From assembly GCA_003574785.1 (NCBI GenBank), contig QORU01000008.1:310001-374000 (forward strand): a stretch of 64,000 nucleotides of DNA. Reading direction: 5' to 3'. The translations under genes and the position numbers were made by a program. Source of the stretch: Taklimakanibacter deserti (lineage in GTDB: Bacteria; Pseudomonadota; Alphaproteobacteria; Rhizobiales; Aestuariivirgaceae). Shown here one piece after another: positions 9,629 through 17,063 of this stretch (the stretch's first letter is position 1; each line of letters begins with the position of its first letter). The notes under the pieces were generated by a model, which saw only the letters and a program-made list of their open reading frames with translations, was not told the DNA's origin and searched no databases.

Positions 9629-9697
9629 GTTCGTGCTTCGGCTTGCCCTCGAGCTGGTCGAGACCTGCGCCCGCCTTCGGTGTTTCAGCGCCGGCGC

Positions 9698-9798
9698 TAA
9701 AGCGCGATGGCTTTTCTTCGAGTCACCATCGCGCTTTATCTTTTTGTTTGCGCATGATCTTTTCGGAAAACCGGTATCCACTTTTCCGGATCATGCGC
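9698..9798. repeat. Tandem palindromes of Rhizobiales intergenic repeat type
   Basis: Two adjacent hairpins fill most of the gap before the TA operon. The first pairs TAAAGCGCGATGG (9698-9710) with CCATCGCGCTTTA. The second pairs GCGCATGATC (from about 9751) with GATCATGCGC (to 9798), with an inner pair CGGAAAA/TTTTCCG around ACCGGTATCCAC. From general knowledge this GCGCATGATC...GGTATCCAC form recurs between genes in many Rhizobiales genomes. It lies between the 3' end of the cupin gene and the toxin-antitoxin promoter and may insulate the two. Confidence 0.8.
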
Positions 9799-9832
9799 TA
9801 GCTGCGCCCATTCCGCATTGCCGCGCGCTGTA

Positions 9833-9861
9833 TTGACATTGTGGATACAAGTGCTCATATT
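9833..9861 (+). promoter_or_regulatory. Sigma70-like promoter of the TacAT-type operon
   Basis: TTGACA at 9833-9838, a 17-base spacer, and CATATT at 9856-9861. Transcription would start close to the ATG at 9868, so the antitoxin mRNA may be leaderless. This is also why GTG at 9841, inside the promoter, was rejected as the start. The spacer carries the sequence TTGTGGATACAA, with TTGT and ACAA as inverted ends, which could be an operator for the ribbon-helix-helix antitoxin. Confidence 0.6.
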
Positions 9862-9867
9862 CCGGCC

Positions 9868-10209
9868 ATGGCCAAAGCTCGCAACGCCCCTTCGGAATCC
9901 TCCCGTTCCGCCACCGTCACGGTCGTGGACCGCGTTTCTGCGTCCGACACGAAGGGCAGCATCAATCTGCGGATCGAGACCGGGACCCGGCAGCTCATCG
10001 ACGATGCGGCGGCGATCCTCGGCAAGACGCGCACGGAGTTCATGGTCGAGAGTGCGCGGCGGCAAGCGGTCGACGTGCTGCTCGACCAACGCCTGTTCGT
10101 CCTCGATCCAGAGCGCTACGACGCCTTCATGCAGGCGCTCGACAATCCACCAGCACCAGGACCAAAGCTCAAGTCGCTGCTGCGCCGGACACCGGCATGG
10201 CGGAAATAG
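9868..10209 (+). CDS. DUF1778 antitoxin (TacA-like)
   Basis: Antitoxin of a TacAT/AtaRT-type pair, 113 residues. The core KGSINLRIETGTRQLIDDAAAILGKTRTEFMVESARRQA is a ribbon-helix-helix DNA-binding domain of the DUF1778 family, followed by VDVLLDQRLFVLDPERYDAFMQALDNP, the segment that wraps and inhibits the acetyltransferase toxin. The N-terminal 30 residues are polar and probably flexible. It would repress its own promoter together with the toxin and neutralise the toxin directly. The toxin gene starts four bases after its stop. Confidence 0.9.
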   Translation: MAKARNAPSESSRSATVTVVDRVSASDTKGSINLRIETGTRQLIDDAAAILGKTRTEFMVESARRQAVDVLLDQRLFVLDPERYDAFMQALDNPPAPGPKLKSLLRRTPAWRK

Positions 10210-10213
10210 GATT

Positions 10214-10726
10214 GTGCCGGACCGTCCTCTATCGCGACCGTCGGCTCCTGTTCCGCTGACGGCGGAGCACGACCTGTCGGCGTTCGACTGCGGCGAGCCC
10301 GCGCTGAACGACTGGTTGCGCCATCGGGCTTTGAAGAATGAAAGCCGGTTCTCGCGCACCTATGTCATCTGCGAAGGCAATCGGGTCATCGCCTATTTCT
10401 GCATCTCGGCGGGCGCGGTGGAACGCGGCGCCGTGCCGGGCAAGCTGCGACGCAACGCGCCCGATACTATACAAGTTTCGGTGATCGGGCGGCTTGCTGT
10501 CAGCCGTCAACATGCCGGGAAGGGGTTGGGCGCGGACCTGCTTGCGGACGCGCTGCGGCGGATCGCAATCGCCTCGCAGAGCATCGGCATCGGGGCTGTT
10601 CTCGTCCACGCCAAGGACGACGCGGCCAAGCGCTTCTATCTGCGCTGCGCGGAGTTCATCGAATATCCCGAAGACAGCCGGACCCTGTTCCTGCCCATAG
10701 AGACAGTGGTCGCAGCCTTCAGCTAA
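10214..10726 (+). CDS. GNAT acetyltransferase toxin (TacT-like)
   Basis: GNAT-fold toxin that, in characterised relatives, acetylates the amino group of aminoacyl-tRNAs and blocks translation. The 170 residues show the typical start PLTAEHDLSAFDCGEPALNDWLRHRAL, the strand RTYVICEGNRVIAYF, the acetyl-CoA loop VSRQHAGKGLGADLLADALRR (Q/RxxGxG/A type), and the end GIGAVLVHAKDDAAKRFYLRCAEF with the catalytic-type tyrosine, then LFLPI. The start is a GTG at 10214, four bases after the antitoxin stop; AGG at the end of the antitoxin gene can serve as its ribosome-binding site. Confidence 0.9.
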   Translation: MPDRPLSRPSAPVPLTAEHDLSAFDCGEPALNDWLRHRALKNESRFSRTYVICEGNRVIAYFCISAGAVERGAVPGKLRRNAPDTIQVSVIGRLAVSRQHAGKGLGADLLADALRRIAIASQSIGIGAVLVHAKDDAAKRFYLRCAEFIEYPEDSRTLFLPIETVVAAFS

Positions 10727-10740
10727 AACGGCGCGAAGCC

Positions 10741-10790
10741 GTCATCGAGGTCATCGCCTTCGCGGAAGTCATCTCGAAAGACCTGGCATC
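10741..10790 (-). pseudogene. potA 3'-end remnant A
   Basis: On the minus strand this short stretch reads QVFRDDFREGDDLDDGFA, close to the QVFREGDAVDVSFAP segment near the C-terminus of the PotA protein encoded at 12597-13682. The 17 bases CATCGCCTTCGCGGAAG (10752-10768, plus sense) are identical to 12665-12681; a 12-base near-duplication follows. It starts about 15 bases after the acetyltransferase toxin gene and before the HicAB promoter. It is a fragment only and has no start or stop of its own. Confidence 0.6.
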
Positions 10791-10832
10791 ATCTTGGGGC
10801 GAGATATTACGCAATATTTTGCGCATTTTCCA

Positions 10833-10862
10833 TTGACGCGCGGGATGAATTGCGTATATATT
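10833..10862 (+). promoter_or_regulatory. hicAB promoter with palindromic operator candidates
   Basis: TTGACG at 10833-10838, a spacer of 17-18 bases, and ATATAT/TATATT at 10856-10862. The same region contains AT-rich dyads with TGCG...CGCA ends: one over the -10 element (TGCGTATATATTTGCGCA, about 10851-10868) and a related one upstream of the -35 (ACGCAATATTTTGCGC, about 10809-10824). Such paired sites are what a HicB ribbon-helix-helix repressor would bind. The composition is strikingly AT-rich against its surroundings. Confidence 0.6.
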
Positions 10863-10882
10863 TGCGCATAACTGGGCGCGAT

Positions 10883-11071
10883 ATGCAGCATGAAAACAAC
10901 ACCGGAAGGATAAAGGCCCGGCTCGAGCGTGAGGGTTGGACGCGGGAAGGCGGCACGAAGCACGACAAGTATAAGAAGCCCGGTCACTCTTCCATCATGG
11001 TGCCTCGGCACCGCACCGTTACCCCCGGCGTGGCAAAGTCCATTGCCAAAGCTGCGGGCTGGACCAAGTAA
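10883..11071 (+). CDS. hicA: HicA-family mRNA interferase toxin
   Basis: HicA toxin, a small double-stranded-RNA-binding-fold ribonuclease of 62 residues. The layout fits the family: N-terminal helix GRIKARLEREGW, then GGTKHDKYKKPGHSSIMVPRH with the catalytic histidine in the SSIMVPRH strand (the usual GSH/KHxxY region), and the C-terminal helix TPGVAKSIAKAAGW. It is encoded first, with hicB 27 bases downstream. The ATG at 10883 was chosen over an upstream in-frame start at 10850 that would lie inside the promoter. Confidence 0.88.
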   Translation: MQHENNTGRIKARLEREGWTREGGTKHDKYKKPGHSSIMVPRHRTVTPGVAKSIAKAAGWTK

Positions 11072-11098
11072 AGTCCGGCCCGTCTATTGGAGGTCAGA

Positions 11099-11509
11099 AT
11101 GTCTCGATATATCGCCATCATCGACTATGACGAAGCGAGCGGAAAATACGGCGCATACTTCCCCGATGCACCCGGCGCCACCGCAATGGGTGCAACCGAG
11201 GCCGAAGTGATCGCCGATGCCATCGAGGCGCTTGCCGAATGGGTTGCCGATGAGGTTGCGGACGGTCGCCCGGCGCCCGTGCCGCGCACCTATATGCAAC
11301 TGCTCAAGTCCAACGAATTCGACCCTGGCCAAGGCGGCATGATCGCGACCGTTCCCCTGTTGCGCGAAAGCGGCAAACCCGTTCGCGCCAATGTCTCGAT
11401 CGACGCCGGCCTGCTCGAAACCATCGACAAGGAGGCGGAGCGCCTCGGTCTTACCCGCTCGGCCTTTCTGGCGTCGGCGGCAAGGGAGAAGATTAAGGCG
11501 AGCGCCTGA
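11099..11509 (+). CDS. hicB: HicB-family antitoxin
   Basis: Antitoxin partner of HicA, 136 residues in two domains. Residues 1-70 form the partial RNase H-like fold (YIAIIDYDEASGKYGAYFPDAPGATAMGATEAEV) that masks the toxin. Residues 95-136 (VPLLRESGKPVRANVSIDAGLLETIDKEAERLGLTRSAFLASAAREKI) form a ribbon-helix-helix DNA-binding domain for autoregulation. The start ATG at 11099 follows TTGGAGG with good spacing. Downstream lies a fragment of a potA 3' end. Confidence 0.9.
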   Translation: MSRYIAIIDYDEASGKYGAYFPDAPGATAMGATEAEVIADAIEALAEWVADEVADGRPAPVPRTYMQLLKSNEFDPGQGGMIATVPLLRESGKPVRANVSIDAGLLETIDKEAERLGLTRSAFLASAAREKIKASA

Positions 11510-11528
11510 AAAATGGCGCTCACGTGAG

Positions 11529-11600
11529 CCGCTATCGTCTTCCCCGAGCAGCACGCAGTCGGACGGCGAAAATCCGACATCGACCTCATCGTTCGAGGTC
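11529..11600 (-). pseudogene. potA 3'-end remnant B
   Basis: On the minus strand the sequence reads SNDEVDVGFSPSDCVLLGED, almost the same as the C-terminus of PotA encoded at 12597-13682 (AVDVSFAPSDCVLLGEDD). The DNA match is good over about 60 bases and exact over GCAGCACGCAGTCGGA (11548-11563 against 12626-12641). It lies directly after hicB and before an unrelated membrane-protein gene. There is no upstream ABC-ATPase sequence, so it is a stub left by duplication or by insertion of neighbouring cassettes. Confidence 0.7.
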
Positions 11601-11721
11601 AGAGCGCCATTGAATGATTGTTGACATGTGGGAAAGTTTTGCCAAACTTCGACCCGTGACGCTTAAGCGCACCGGACGGCGCATCAGCGCTGCGGGAAGC
11701 GTCGATATGAGGGTTGAGACC

Positions 11722-12552
11722 ATGGCCGAGAACAAGCCGGATGTCACCAAAGACTGGCAAGCCAGTCAGGACCAGAAGAGCTCTTCCCGGCGGCTTCGGA
11801 TTTTCGCCCTGATTTGCTGGGCCGTGGCCATTGCCGGCGAGGCTGTCGGCATTTATCTGCTCCTGCAGCACAGATTCGACAGCGGCAATCTTCTCCTGCT
11901 GATCGGCATTCTTGTCGGGATCGCCGTCTTCGCCATTGCCGGCAGCTTGCTGTGGAAGGCCGCCAACCGGAAAAATCCGGCCAGCAAGGCCGACGGGTTC
12001 CGGTACTTCGTGCAGAACCAGCTCGGCGCGATCATAACGCTGATCGCCTTCCTTCCGCTGATTGTCCTGATCCTCATGGACAAGGACATGGATCCCAAGA
12101 ACAAGCAGATTGCCGGCGGCATCGGCGCTGTCCTCGCGGTGCTCGCCACCCTTATCGGGGTGAATTTCCAGCCGCCATCGGTCGAGCAGTACACCCAGGA
12201 CATGAATGAGTGCGCCCAACAGATCAAGGCCGGCCAGCCAACCACCGCCTGCTCACCCGAGGTCGCTTCGCAGGCGCAGGACATCGCCCGGGATTCCGCG
12301 GTGGTGGCCGACGCGACGAAAGATGCCCAGAACCCGAACGGCCAGGATGTCGTGTACTGGATCGCGCCGGAACCAGGCGCCACGAAGTCCAAGACCCCGC
12401 ATGTCTTCCATCTTTGCGAGGCGGTAAGTCCTCTGCGCGGCAAGACCGTGAATCATGGCTCGGTGACGCAGGCCTATGCGGAGAACGCCATCCGCATTAC
12501 CGAGCAGATCGCCATGGAGCGCAAGCAATGCGGATTCGACACCACGCCGTGA
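11722..12552 (+). CDS. Membrane protein of unknown function
   Basis: A 276-residue protein with a polar N-terminus of about 25 residues, two adjacent membrane segments (about residues 28-48, FALICWAVAIAGEAVGIYLL, and 53-75), and two more at about 100-118 (LGAIITLIAFLPLIVLILM) and 128-146. The C-terminal 120 residues are soluble and contain three cysteines (MNECAQQI, TTACSPEV, FHLCEAV) plus one near the end (KQCGFD). I do not recognise the family. ATG at 11722 has GAGGG nine bases upstream; two in-frame starts (11614, 11707) would add up to 36 residues with no hydrophobic or conserved content. It is convergent with potA. Confidence 0.6.
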   Translation: MAENKPDVTKDWQASQDQKSSSRRLRIFALICWAVAIAGEAVGIYLLLQHRFDSGNLLLLIGILVGIAVFAIAGSLLWKAANRKNPASKADGFRYFVQNQLGAIITLIAFLPLIVLILMDKDMDPKNKQIAGGIGAVLAVLATLIGVNFQPPSVEQYTQDMNECAQQIKAGQPTTACSPEVASQAQDIARDSAVVADATKDAQNPNGQDVVYWIAPEPGATKSKTPHVFHLCEAVSPLRGKTVNHGSVTQAYAENAIRITEQIAMERKQCGFDTTP

Positions 12553-12596
12553 GCTGATCGGGAGCGACCGGCTATTGCCAGAGAAGGGTTGCCCTC

Positions 12597-13682
12597 TCAG
12601 GCAAGCCTTCGATCATCCTCGCCGAGCAGCACGCAGTCGGAGGGCGCAAAGCTGACATCGACCGCATCGCCTTCGCGGAAGACCTGGTCCTCGATGATCG
12701 TGTTGGCCTGCAGCTTCAGGCCCTGCGCCTCGATGGCATAGATGGCGCTGCCGCCGAGATAGGAGGTCGCAGCGATCTTGCCCTTGAGCTTGTTGGGGCC
12801 CTTGGCCTTCTTGCCGACCTCGAGGCGCTGGGCGCGCACGATGACCGTGACCTTGCCGCCTTGCTTCGCTGAAGCCGGGGCCTCGGCCTCGATGCTCAAG
12901 CCGTTGTCGAGGGTAATTTTGGCCTTGCCATCGGCGGCTTCCGCAATGGTGCCGGCGATGAGATTGGATTGGCCGAGGAAGCTTGCGACGAATTTGGAAG
13001 CTGGCGTGCGATAGACTTCTTCGGGCGTGCCGTTCTGCTCGATGAGGCCGTGATTCATGACGACGATGCGGTCCGACATCGCCAGCGCCTCTTCCTGGTC
13101 ATGCGTCACGAAGATCGTGGTGATGCCGACCTCGCGCTGGATGATCTTGAGCTCGGTGCGCATTTCCTCGCGCAGATTTGCATCGAGCGCCGACAAGGGC
13201 TCATCGAGCAGGAGCACGTCGGGCTCGATCACGATGGCGCGGGCGAGCGCGATGCGCTGCTGCTGGCCGCCGGAGAGTTGCGAGGGCAGCTTCTTCTCGA
13301 CGCCGGGCAGCCGCACCATGTCGAGCGCCCGCTTCACCTTGGCGAGGATCTGGGCCTTGGGGACGCTGCGATATTTGAGGCCGAAGGCGATATTGTCGGC
13401 GACCGTCTTGTGCGGGAAGAGCGCATAATTCTGGAAGACGAGACCGATATTGCGCTTGTAGATGGGCACGTCGTTGATCAGCCTTCCGGCGACGACGATC
13501 TCGCCCGCGGTCGGCGAGACGAGGCCGGCGATCGAGCGCAGGATCGTCGTCTTGCCGCAGCCCGAAGGGCCGAGGAGCGTCACGAAGCTGCCCTTGTCGA
13601 TCTTGAGATCGACATCCTTCACGGCCACGAACGGGCCGTAGGTCAGGGTGACGCCTTTGAGATCGACGGCGGTTTCGGTCAT
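12597..13682 (-). CDS. potA: Polyamine-type ABC transporter ATPase
   Basis: ATPase subunit of a spermidine/putrescine-family importer, 361 residues. The order is canonical: Walker A LGPSGCGKTT, Q-loop in VFQNYALFPHKTV, signature LSGGQQQR, Walker B DVLLLDEPLSALD, H-loop IFVTHDQEEAL, then a C-terminal TOBE-like domain from about residue 240 to the end (SDCVLLGEDD). The start at 13682 begins the first strand TAVDLKGVTLTYG; an in-frame extension to 13835 was rejected because it is encoded by a palindromic repeat. It is the last gene of potB-potC-potD-potA on the minus strand, separated from potD by 221 bases that contain the repeat. Its 3' end resembles the fragments found at 6.5, 10.7 and 11.5 kb. 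Confidence 0.92.
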   Translation of the reverse strand: MTETAVDLKGVTLTYGPFVAVKDVDLKIDKGSFVTLLGPSGCGKTTILRSIAGLVSPTAGEIVVAGRLINDVPIYKRNIGLVFQNYALFPHKTVADNIAFGLKYRSVPKAQILAKVKRALDMVRLPGVEKKLPSQLSGGQQQRIALARAIVIEPDVLLLDEPLSALDANLREEMRTELKIIQREVGITTIFVTHDQEEALAMSDRIVVMNHGLIEQNGTPEEVYRTPASKFVASFLGQSNLIAGTIAEAADGKAKITLDNGLSIEAEAPASAKQGGKVTVIVRAQRLEVGKKAKGPNKLKGKIAATSYLGGSAIYAIEAQGLKLQANTIIEDQVFREGDAVDVSFAPSDCVLLGEDDRRLA

Positions 13683-13703
13683 GATGATGCGGTAAGAGTG
13701 CTT

Positions 13704-13867
13704 CCCTTCTCCCGCGCGGCACGCGTGGGAGAAGGTGGCCGAAGGCCGGATGAGGGCTCTTTGTCGAGGCAAGAACGGATTTTCAAAAGCTATTTCCTTT
13801 GCAAGCGAAGAGCCCTCACCCGCCCTGTCGGGCACCCTCTCCCATTGCTTCGCAACGGGAGAGGGGG
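13704..13867. repeat. Dispersed ~160-bp palindromic element, copy 2
   Basis: Same family as the element at 7846-8005, with the outer arms CCCTTCTCCC / GGGAGAGGGG and the inner pair AGGGCTCTTTG / GAAGAGCCCT around a variable centre. The left arm has a different stem (CCCGCGCGGCACGCGTGGG) from the other copies. It lies within the pot operon between potD and potA, so a hairpin in the mRNA here could stabilise the upstream binding-protein message or reduce potA expression. Confidence 0.85.
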
Positions 13868-13903
13868 AACATCGGAGGCGGCTCGCTCACTTCAAGCTTC
13901 AGC

Positions 13904-15046
13904 TCACGCACCTTTCGAGATGCGGTCCCACTGCTTCTGCCATTCGGCGTCGTGCTCGGCCCAATAGTTCGGGTCGGCGAAGGTCAGCGCCTTCATGGTG
14001 CCGGTCGGATCGAAGGCCGGAAGCTTGGCGATCTTCTCCGTGAGCTTGACCTTGTTGGGGTCGAGCGAGGGCGGATAGCTCTGCCCCTCGGCCACCGCGA
14101 TCGCCGTCGCCGGCTCCAGCATGAAGTTGCACAGCTCCTCGCATTCGGCCATCGGCGAACCTTTGAGGATCAGCATGTCCTCCATCCAGGCATAGCTGCC
14201 AGGGGGGTCGAGATAGCCGATCGGATGGCCTTGCTCCTGAAGGGCGGCGATGCGGCCCGACCAGGCGTCGGTGACGACGATCTCGCCCTTCGACAGGAGG
14301 TCCATGAGCTCCGCACCCGAGCTCCAGTATTTCTTCGCCATGTCGCGGCTTTCGCGCACCTTGGCCCACACCGCCTCGATGTCCTTGATGTCGTTGGGGC
14401 TCTGGCCGGTCTGCAGCGCCGCATACCAGACACGCGTGTTCTTGTCGCCGAAACCACCGATCTTGCCGGTGTATTTCTTGTCGATGAGGAGGTTGGCGCC
14501 CTTTTCCTTGGCTTCCTCGGGCGAGATCACCTTGGTGTTGTAGGCGATGCCGGTGGTGCCGTAGTCGTAAGGCACCGCCGAAAGCTTCGGCGTCAGCTTG
14601 CGGAACGGCTCGATCATCGCCGCCATGACATTGACCATGTTCGGGATGTTGGCCTCGTTGATCTCCGACACCCAGCCGCCATCGACATATTTCTTGTAAT
14701 ATTCGGTGCCGGAGGAGTGGATGATCTGGAAGTCGCCCGGATTGGAGGTCTTCACCTTGGTGATGACCTCGTTTTCGTCGCCGAAGGTGCCTTGCACCAC
14801 CTTGAGGCCGGTCTTCTTGGTGTAGGGCTGGAAGGCGAATTTATCGATCGCCTCCTGCACCGTGCCGCCCCAGCCGTCGAAGCGCACTTCCGTCACCGCC
14901 GCAAGGGCCGGTCCGCTCCAGCGCGTCATCAGGCCGGCCGAGGCCGCCGCCGCCGCGGTCAACCCTAGGAAGGTGCGGCGGTCCATGCCGCCATTCTGGT
15001 AGCGCTCTTTGAGCCGCTCCAGTCTCTTGGTCTGCGTGAGTTTCAT
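13904..15046 (-). CDS. Extracellular polyamine-type substrate-binding protein
   Basis: Periplasmic binding protein of the PotD/PotF family, 380 residues. The N-terminus has MDRRTFLGLTAAAAASAG, a twin-arginine signal (RRTFLGL), preceded by about 20 residues. The mature part has EVRFDGWGGTVQEAIDKF, a variant of the family's opening strand, then KTGLKVVQGTFGDENEVITKV, a middle region with YGTTGIAYNTKVI, and the hinge and C-terminal lobe TDAWSGRIAALQEQGHPIGYLDPPGSYAWMEDMLI. The ligand is not predictable: the usual polyamine-binding aspartates and aromatics are only partly recognisable. It lies 22 bases after potC on the minus strand. Confidence 0.88.
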   Translation of the reverse strand: MKLTQTKRLERLKERYQNGGMDRRTFLGLTAAAAASAGLMTRWSGPALAAVTEVRFDGWGGTVQEAIDKFAFQPYTKKTGLKVVQGTFGDENEVITKVKTSNPGDFQIIHSSGTEYYKKYVDGGWVSEINEANIPNMVNVMAAMIEPFRKLTPKLSAVPYDYGTTGIAYNTKVISPEEAKEKGANLLIDKKYTGKIGGFGDKNTRVWYAALQTGQSPNDIKDIEAVWAKVRESRDMAKKYWSSGAELMDLLSKGEIVVTDAWSGRIAALQEQGHPIGYLDPPGSYAWMEDMLILKGSPMAECEELCNFMLEPATAIAVAEGQSYPPSLDPNKVKLTEKIAKLPAFDPTGTMKALTFADPNYWAEHDAEWQKQWDRISKGA

Positions 15047-15067
15047 CTTTCTGTTTCTCCCTGGTTA

Positions 15068-15889
15068 TTATTGACGATTACCAAATAGAATGCGCCCTAA
15101 GAGACCGCCTGCCAAGGGGAGGCCGATGGTGATGAGGATCATCAAGGTTCCGAGCGCATTGATCTCCGGGCTGATCGAGATTTTCAGCATGGCCAGGATC
15201 TGCGTCGGCATGGTCTCGACCCCGGGCGGGCGCCAGAACAGGCTCGCGGTGATGTTGTCGAAGGAGATGGTGAAGACGAGAAGCACGCTCGCCACGATGG
15301 CGGGCATCAGCAGCGGCAAGGTCACTTCCCGGAAGGTGTTGAACCGGTTGGCGCCGAGCGAGAGCGAGGCCTCCTCATAGACGCGCTTGACGCCGATGAG
15401 CCGCGCCTGGACGACCAGCACGACGAAGGGCAGCGCCAGCATGATGTGGCCGAGCACCAGGAGCAGATAGGTCCTGGGCTGGTTCGCCCATTTCATCAAG
15501 AGCAGGAGGCCGACGCCGAGAATGGTCTCCGGCACCAAGGCCGGCATGATCACCAGCGTGTTCATCCAGTGCTTGCCGCGGAACTCGTAGCGGGTAAGTG
15601 CCAACGCCGCCATGACGCCGATGACGGTGCAGACGGCGGCGGTCAGGAGCGCGATCCAGATCGAGGTCTTGAACGCGCGCAGCACGGCCTCGTTCTGGAA
15701 CAATTTGCCGTACCATTGCAGCGAGAGGCCCGTCATCGGGAAGCCGCCGAACATCGAGGCGTTGAAGGACAGGATGACGGTGACCAGGATCGGCGCGAAC
15801 ATGAAGATATAGACGAGGACGGTGACGAGCTTCACCGCCCGCCAGCCCCAGATGCCGCTCGCATCCTCGACTTGCCGGGTCCCACTCAT
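15068..15889 (-). CDS. potC: ABC transporter permease (PotC-like)
   Basis: Inner-membrane permease of the polyamine-type importer, 273 residues with six predicted helices. The EAA loop that contacts the ATPase reads EEASLSLGANRFNTFREVTLPLLMPAI, matching the EAAxxxGA...F..V.lPl consensus of this class. The start ATG at 15889 overlaps the potB stop by four bases (ATGA), so translation is coupled. A 73-residue in-frame extension reading back through potB was discarded. Confidence 0.92.
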   Translation of the reverse strand: MSGTRQVEDASGIWGWRAVKLVTVLVYIFMFAPILVTVILSFNASMFGGFPMTGLSLQWYGKLFQNEAVLRAFKTSIWIALLTAAVCTVIGVMAALALTRYEFRGKHWMNTLVIMPALVPETILGVGLLLLMKWANQPRTYLLLVLGHIMLALPFVVLVVQARLIGVKRVYEEASLSLGANRFNTFREVTLPLLMPAIVASVLLVFTISFDNITASLFWRPPGVETMPTQILAMLKISISPEINALGTLMILITIGLPLAGGLLGRILFGNRQ

Positions 15890-16749
15890 CGGCTCAAGCC
15901 CTTGAAGATGGTGGAGAGGCCCATATAGCGGCTGTAGATCGCCGACACGATGCCGAGCAGCACGAAGAGCACGATCGAGAGCGTCGAGCCCATCGGCCAG
16001 TTGAGCTGTCCCATGATCGTGTCGAAGATCAGATTGCCGAACAGGGCATCGCGGGTGCCGCCGAGGATCTGCGGCGTGACATAGCTGCCGGCCGCCAGCA
16101 CGAAGCACAAGAGCAGCCCGGCGCAGAGGCCCGGCAGCGACAGCGGCAGCGTCACTTCGCGGAAGGCCTCAGCGCTGGTGCAGCCCAAGGTGCGCGCCGC
16201 CGAGATCAGGTCGCGGTCGATGCCCTCGAGGCTCACATAGACATTGAGGATCATATAGGGCAGCAGGAAATGGATCATGCCCATGATCACCGCGCCCTCG
16301 GTATAGAGCATCTGGATCGGGCTCTCGATGATCCCCAATGACGTCAGCGTGACATTGATGGCGCCTTGCTCGCCCAGTATGTGGATCCAGGAGAAGGTGC
16401 GGATGGTGAAGGAGATCCAGAACGGCACGATGAGGAGGAGCAGCAACAGCCATTTGTGCCGGAAGGACGTCATCCAGATGAAATAGGCCGGGATGTAGCC
16501 CATGATGGCGCAGGCGATGGCGGTGATGGCGGCGACCCGCGCGGTCTTCCACAGGAACAGATGGTAATAGCTGTCGGTGAAGAATTCCTGCCAGTTGGCA
16601 AGCGTGAAATTCGCCTTCTCGACGCCGGCGGTGACGAATTCGTAAAATGTGTAGATGCCCATGATGACGATCGGCAGCAGCAGCAGCAAGATGAGCAGGA
16701 CGAGCGCCGGCGCCAAGAGATACCAGGCGAAACGCGTCTGCTGGATCAT
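15886..16749 (-). CDS. potB: ABC transporter permease (PotB-like)
   Basis: First gene of the pot operon, a 287-residue permease with six membrane helices starting at WYLLAPALVLLILLLLLPIV. The EAA loop is SAARTLGCTSAEAFREVTLPLSLPGL. It would pair with PotC to form the channel. The 5' region of about 300 bases up to the ispB stop contains a dispersed palindrome and a second inverted repeat but no convincing promoter by eye. Confidence 0.92.
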   Translation of the reverse strand: MIQQTRFAWYLLAPALVLLILLLLLPIVIMGIYTFYEFVTAGVEKANFTLANWQEFFTDSYYHLFLWKTARVAAITAIACAIMGYIPAYFIWMTSFRHKWLLLLLLIVPFWISFTIRTFSWIHILGEQGAINVTLTSLGIIESPIQMLYTEGAVIMGMIHFLLPYMILNVYVSLEGIDRDLISAARTLGCTSAEAFREVTLPLSLPGLCAGLLLCFVLAAGSYVTPQILGGTRDALFGNLIFDTIMGQLNWPMGSTLSIVLFVLLGIVSAIYSRYMGLSTIFKGLSR

Positions 16750-16776
16750 TGAAGCCGCGTCCCTCTCGCCTCTTTT

Positions 16777-16936
16777 CCCTTCTCCCGTTGCGAAGCAATG
16801 GGAGAAGGTGCGCGAAGCGCGGATGAGGGCTCTTTCGTGCAGTGCACTCCGATCTTCACGCGTATTCCCTGCTGAGACAAAGAGCCCTCACTCGGCCTTC
16901 GGCCACCCTCTCCCATCCTTCGGACGGGAGAGGGGG
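16777..16936. repeat. Dispersed ~160-bp palindromic element, copy 3
   Basis: Same family as 7846-8005. The left arm CCCTTCTCCCGTTGCGAAGC is identical to copy 1 over its first 20 bases; the right arm is altered to CCATCCTTCGGACGGGAGAG. It sits 28 bases upstream of the potB start codon, so it would lie in the 5' untranslated region of the operon or between promoter and gene. Confidence 0.85.
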
Positions 16937-17003
16937 AAAGCTTTGTGGCAGCTCGCCCCTTGCCTCGTTTCCCCTGATAATTGTCTGTTTTCGGAGGAGC
17001 TTA

Positions 17004-17053
17004 GCGCATCGGACTGAAAAGTGTGAAGCGGTTTTCAGAAAAATCCGATGCGC
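17004..17053. repeat. Short inverted repeat of Rhizobiales type
   Basis: GCGCATCGGA at 17004-17013 pairs with TCCGATGCGC at 17044-17053; the inner CTGAAAA / TTTTCAG pair continues the stem around AGTGTGAAGCGG. A form like this recurs between genes in many Rhizobiales from general knowledge. It lies just downstream of the ispB stop and could act as a terminator for that gene. The rest of the 314-base gap between potB and ispB holds copy 3 of the long palindrome. Confidence 0.75.
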
Positions 17054-17063
17054 AAAACAACGA

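Noticed and set aside
13683..13835. N-terminal extension of PotA
   Set aside because: Encoded by a dispersed palindromic repeat; the conserved domain starts at 13682.
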